NCBI GenBank assembly: GCA_050084515.1
Contig: CM114272.1
Location: 24,614,001 to 24,678,000, forward strand
Direction: 5' to 3'
Length of the DNA: 64,000 bases
Source of the DNA: Blasia pusilla
Lineage: Eukaryota > Marchantiophyta > Marchantiopsida > Blasiales
Shown: positions 60,371 to 64,000 of the stretch, piece by piece
Numbering within the stretch: the stretch's first letter is position 1
How the letters are laid out: every line of letters begins with the position of its first letter
Translations under genes and position numbers: made by a program
The notes under the pieces: model-generated
The model's input: the letters and a program-made list of their open reading frames with translations, nothing else
What the model was told of the DNA's origin: nothing
Database searches by the model: none

Positions 60371-60546
60371 TCTATATACTAATTGGAGGAGGAACTTTTT
60401 TGACTACTCCAGTGTTTGACATGTGTCTGTTAAAAAAAACTTTTGGTTATCTTAAATGGAGGTCATAGGAAGAGAAATTGATAAAGACAGTGAGTATGTA
60501 AATAAGGATCCGTGCATCAGGCGGATCCCTCATGAGCCCTAACTAG
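60371..60546 (+). mobile_element. Small Helitron-like element or 5' end
   Basis: Starts TCTATATACTAATTGGAGG directly after A, the usual plant Helitron 5' pattern. A candidate 3' end is CTAG at 60543-60546 followed by T, 14 bases after a GGATCC...GGATCC hairpin. The 5' end is convincing; that the whole unit is only 176 bp is a guess. Confidence 0.35.
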
Positions 60547-62197
60547 TAGTTGCTAAATCATGACTAGCTGATGTCCGTGCTCTTCAAACTTTAGAATGCC
60601 TCTTGTCCTCATTTCCCTTCCTCGTTTAATTTACTTGTCTCCTTTTAATTGAAGTTCCTCTCTTAAAATGAAGTGTGTCAACACCATAAGAACCCATAGA
60701 GGAAAGTTATCAATTTTTTAAAAGAAAATCTTAGTATGAAATTACAACATCAGCTCCAAATGAGACAAAAACTCCACTAAGACAGCTTTTGAGAAATAAA
60801 ATCGTATGTAAATTCCCGCTCGTGTACTTTGAAGTAGGTGAAGTACGTGGGAAAGCCAGAGCGCCAAGTAGTCAGAGCTTCGAAGTTAGACAAGCTCCAT
60901 CGAACTGCTCACTAGGGTTTCCTCTAACCCCATCCTCTTTACGGCCTCTACAAGTTCTCGCTGTTTTTTTTTTGCCATGTAGAGTATCCACGTATCCTAT
61001 GCACATATATGTTGATTAATTTTTTCTCCTTACGGCCTCTACAAGTTGTTTTTTTTCCCTGACCATTAGACTATCCCCATATCTCATACGCGGCACACCA
61101 ATTTTATTTAATAGGTAAGAAAAGCTTTCATAATTCTAAACATACCGTAATCTAGTGATTCGACATGATTGAGCTCTTAGGAAAGCAGCCCCTAAACCGA
61201 AGAAGAAATGCGAAATGAGACGGTGAAACCTATGGGTCTACCAATCCATCCACGAAGTCTCGAAATACGTCGCGTTTGGGAGGAGATCCTCGTAACCCTT
61301 TCCATTAATGGTAGTCGTGTATGGGGCTTCTTCACATTCGAAATGGCCACGTAATCAGACACCTACTCTTAGATTTAGGTCAACTCCTCCTCCGCTCTGT
61401 TCTTGTTGTTGTGGACATCAACGTCAACGAAAGTTTTGAATGAAACCTCTCGCATTTATTGTCCAGGAGCTTCCCAACGTCTCCCTGCAAACTTTGACCC
61501 CCTCCTCCGTTCCTCCTTTCTGCTCTTGCGCTTCGTACTTCAATACGACAATGTAACGACATGACATCTGTAGAGGACCCTCTCGCCCCCATCAGGCCCC
61601 CCAAAAGCGAGTGCATAAGGGGGGTCCCACGATGACTGAAATGGCCTTCTTTTCTTTTACGTAATTCTTAATTATTAATGGGGACGTTTCTTCCTTGAGG
61701 GAGAAGGGGAATTCATTTCGTGATTCTTGGAATATGATAAATTGGCAATATTTTTCGTGGATTTTTAAGGAGATCTTATAAGCGTTTGATCTAAACCCCT
61801 TGAAGGCCCCCTTCGGTCTCTTCGTTGCCGGTTTTGGCTCTCTATGCCGATGTATCATTTGTATCCCTATGGGTTTACCATCTATGTTTCTATTAAAGTG
61901 TATATTCTTATAAGCGAAAACGAGAACAAAAACGTGAGAGATCTTCTTTTGTTCATCATGTGCGAGTTGTGTTAAGAAATCTAAATATCATGGATTTTAT
62001 AAATAAATAAAAAAGACACCTAATCTTCCTTCTTGATCCATTATTAAGCGAAGATGACAACGAGCAAACACAAAAACCACTCATTGAGTTGCGCGATTAA
62101 TATCTTGAAACAAAAGTAACATAAATACTAGTGTTTGATTAGGAGTGAATGAACAACCATATGGATGGTCACCGACCAACCACTTTGGAAAGACGTA
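60547..62197. other. AT-rich intergenic sequence with dispersed repeats
   Basis: Contains the partners of the 57.3-57.7 kb repeats (about 61828-62125). ORFs up to 88 codons show no motif. Confidence 0.5.
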
Positions 62198-62345
62198 TCA
62201 ACATCCATGCTTACCAATGCTTATACAAGCTGTAATGCCACCAAGATGCATTGTGAAAATAAGTAGTAGAAACAGATAAAAACTATGGAAAGGGGCGAGT
62301 TGATGATTCTTGAGGGAATGGTAAGTATATGTTTTCAAGAAAGTA
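62198..62345 (-). pseudogene. 3'-terminal LINE fragment
   Basis: The minus strand encodes FLKTYTYHSLKNHQLAPFHS, matching FMKTCAYHSLKNHHLAPSRS at about 47905-47965. The match continues through the 3' untranslated side to the GATACGTC word. It is about 150 bp of the same LINE family in the opposite orientation. Confidence 0.7.
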
Positions 62346-63407
62346 CAAAAAGACACTCCGTCCCTAGTATGGACATGGACATAAAAGTTTGGACATGGGT
62401 TGCAAAATATGGGGCCCACACTTTATAGTTCATGGTATAAGGCAGGGCAAGGGCATACAAACCAATATGGGGAGTGGAGGCTAGAGGATGAAGAAACTAG
62501 AATATGAGTCCCACATGGACAAGTCCTTTTGTAGAACGGGCCTTGTCCATATGGAACCTTATATTCATCCATGGACAAAATGCATGGGAGGTTCTTGCAT
62601 GGGTTTAATACAATGCGTTGATATCAACTATTAAGTTTCAATAAATAAATTATAAGAGTAATCAAATGTACAGTAAAATACCAATATTACAATTGGCAAT
62701 AATCCACGAAAATCTACCACCAAAAAATTTGACACTTGGGTTTTGTAATTATTATAAAATTTAGAAAATCCCAATGTTGGATTTTTGAAAGGAAAATGAT
62801 TAATCTGTATTTTTTGTATAAATTTTATATCTTATTTAATATTATAAATATATCCAAAGCCCGAGTATTGTACAAGAGACCTATATTTTATCTCTTATTC
62901 CATCCATGAATGAAGAACTTTAATGATCATAAATATTAAGAAAAATATCAAAATCAAGATGGGAGTTCATTTAGAAATTTAGGAAGCAAAATTTTATAGT
63001 AAGCCATTAACAATGAGTTCACAACTCTAATAGATAAATTTCTGTTCATGGAAACTTCCATAGTTAATGAGAATTCCAAAATTTTAACCAAATGTGAAAA
63101 AAATTTGTAAATTTTCATAAAGTAATTAAAATCTTGTTAAATTAAAAATTATTATTTTTAGGAAAGCCCCACCTAATTTCTCGTTAGCAATGTAATGATT
63201 TCCATTTTCATTCCTCTCATGTTCATTTTAATTCTTAATTTTTATAATAAAATATGACATACATCATGAAGGATCTTGTATAATGAAGCAATTTTTTTAC
63301 TTCTCAAGTAATATAACACCACAAGAATACAATAATGGATCAATCTATTTAAAAATTTCTTATAAAAACACATTAATAGAAAATTGCAAGTTCATAATCA
63401 AAGTAAA
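62346..63407. other. AT-rich intergenic sequence
   Basis: No gene supported. TATGGACATGGACATAAAAG and related GGACATG words occur near 62368-62400. Confidence 0.5.
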
Positions 63408-63436
63408 CTAGTAATCCAATGCTTGTGCAGTGCATA
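63408..63436 (-). mobile_element. Helitron 3' terminus, minus orientation
   Basis: The plus strand reads A, then CTAG (63408-63411), T, and a hairpin-like GCTTGTGC...GCATAGGC at about 63421-63438. Reversed, this matches the end of the 1421-1446 element (GCATAGCACA ... ACTAGTTTA). The body would extend rightwards, probably out of the window. Confidence 0.4.
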
Positions 63437-63574
63437 GGCTTGGCTTGTAGGAGTGGAGAAAATAAACATGATGATTGAATATTTCTAACCATAGTATAGT
63501 TACTTTAAACTCTCCCTTATTTGAAAAAAAGAAGATTTATATGCTTTTGCTCGAAAAATATTCATGTCTTTTAC

Positions 63575-64000
63575 CAGGGTTGCATGTGGACAAAGTGTGT
63601 GTCCACACACTTATCCATGTCCACGAACTTATGTCCATCCTAGGGATAGACATGTCCGTGCGGACATGACCGCCCGCATCCCACAACCAAGCCCGCCTTG
63701 TGCACACTCGATGCCAAACTGCACTCGATCTTGGTTCGCATCCTTCCCGCAACCCTAGCTTGCATATGGCCGGCATCCGACCCATGCTGGCTAGACCCTT
63801 TTCCCCCAAAAAATAGAAACAACTAGAAATTTTAAATTTTAAAATGTTTGTCCTACACCTAGCACGTACGGGCTAGGGGCGGGCCATGCGCGAGCGCGTT
63901 GTGGGCTGAGCAGGGTCCAAATGCAGGCAGGGATTACGGTAGGGTCGCAAGCCACGGTGCGAGAATAGTTGTGGGATGGCATGTCCACGGACATGTCCGT
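63575..64000. repeat. GGACATG palindrome cluster
   Basis: Repeated short words GTCCACAC, TTATGTCCATCC and GACATGTCCGTGCGGACATG occur at 63580-63670, with CATGTCCACGGACATGTCCG at the very end of the window. The sequence between is CG-rich without a supported gene. Confidence 0.5.

Noticed and set aside
1-64000. CRISPR arrays, prokaryotic operons or organellar genes
   Set aside because: No regularly spaced repeats, Shine-Dalgarno-led gene series, or plastid/mitochondrial genes were seen. Introns and transposable elements show a plant nuclear genome.

Overview
The window looks like a nuclear segment of a land plant. Two multi-exon plant-type genes with short GT-AG introns sit in a background of plant transposable elements: Mutator-like, Ty3/gypsy, LINE, Helitron and tRNA-derived SINE-like copies. 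The style of the retroelement proteins suggests a non-seed plant such as a bryophyte, but that is an inference. I see no prokaryotic, organellar or CRISPR signal.

Layout. 1-9 kb is AT-rich and gene-poor. It holds Helitron termini (580-1446 and 6507-8647) and SINE-like copies near 4.2-4.5 kb. At 11.1-14.3 kb (+) lies an intact four-exon gene for a plant coiled-coil protein of the 'intracellular protein transport USO1-like' family. From 17111 to 28523 lies one 11.4-kb Mutator-like element. It has terminal inverted repeats of about 212/242 bp and a perfect 8-bp target-site duplication. A decayed MULE transposase gene runs on + and a second unknown gene runs convergently on -, which is the MuDR-type layout. 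From 29.5 to 34 kb are a SINE-like copy, a dispersed repeat and short unassigned ORFs.

From 43289 down to about 34.9 kb (-) lies a FANCJ/BRIP1-type DNA helicase. I could trace 25 coding exons with every splice phase matching (1169 codons before the uncertain 3' end). All four Fe-S cysteines, Walker A, the DEAH box and motif VI are present. From 46.4 to 48.1 kb is a 5'-truncated LINE reverse transcriptase pseudogene (+). From 48.2 to 57.3 kb is a decayed Ty3/gypsy element on - with LTRs of about 516 bp, gag, zinc knuckle, protease, RT, RNase H and integrase. From 57.3 to 64 kb the sequence returns to AT-rich repeats: a tRNA-like SINE head, Helitron ends, a LINE fragment and short GGACATG palindromes.

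The two host genes have unrelated jobs: a coiled-coil protein of poorly known function, and interstrand-crosslink and replication-fork repair. The transposable elements are mostly broken by stops and frameshifts, and several stops are TGA where an Arg CGA codon is expected. That pattern fits methyl-CpG decay. All exon models come from reading splice signals and family similarity by eye; no alignment or expression data were available.
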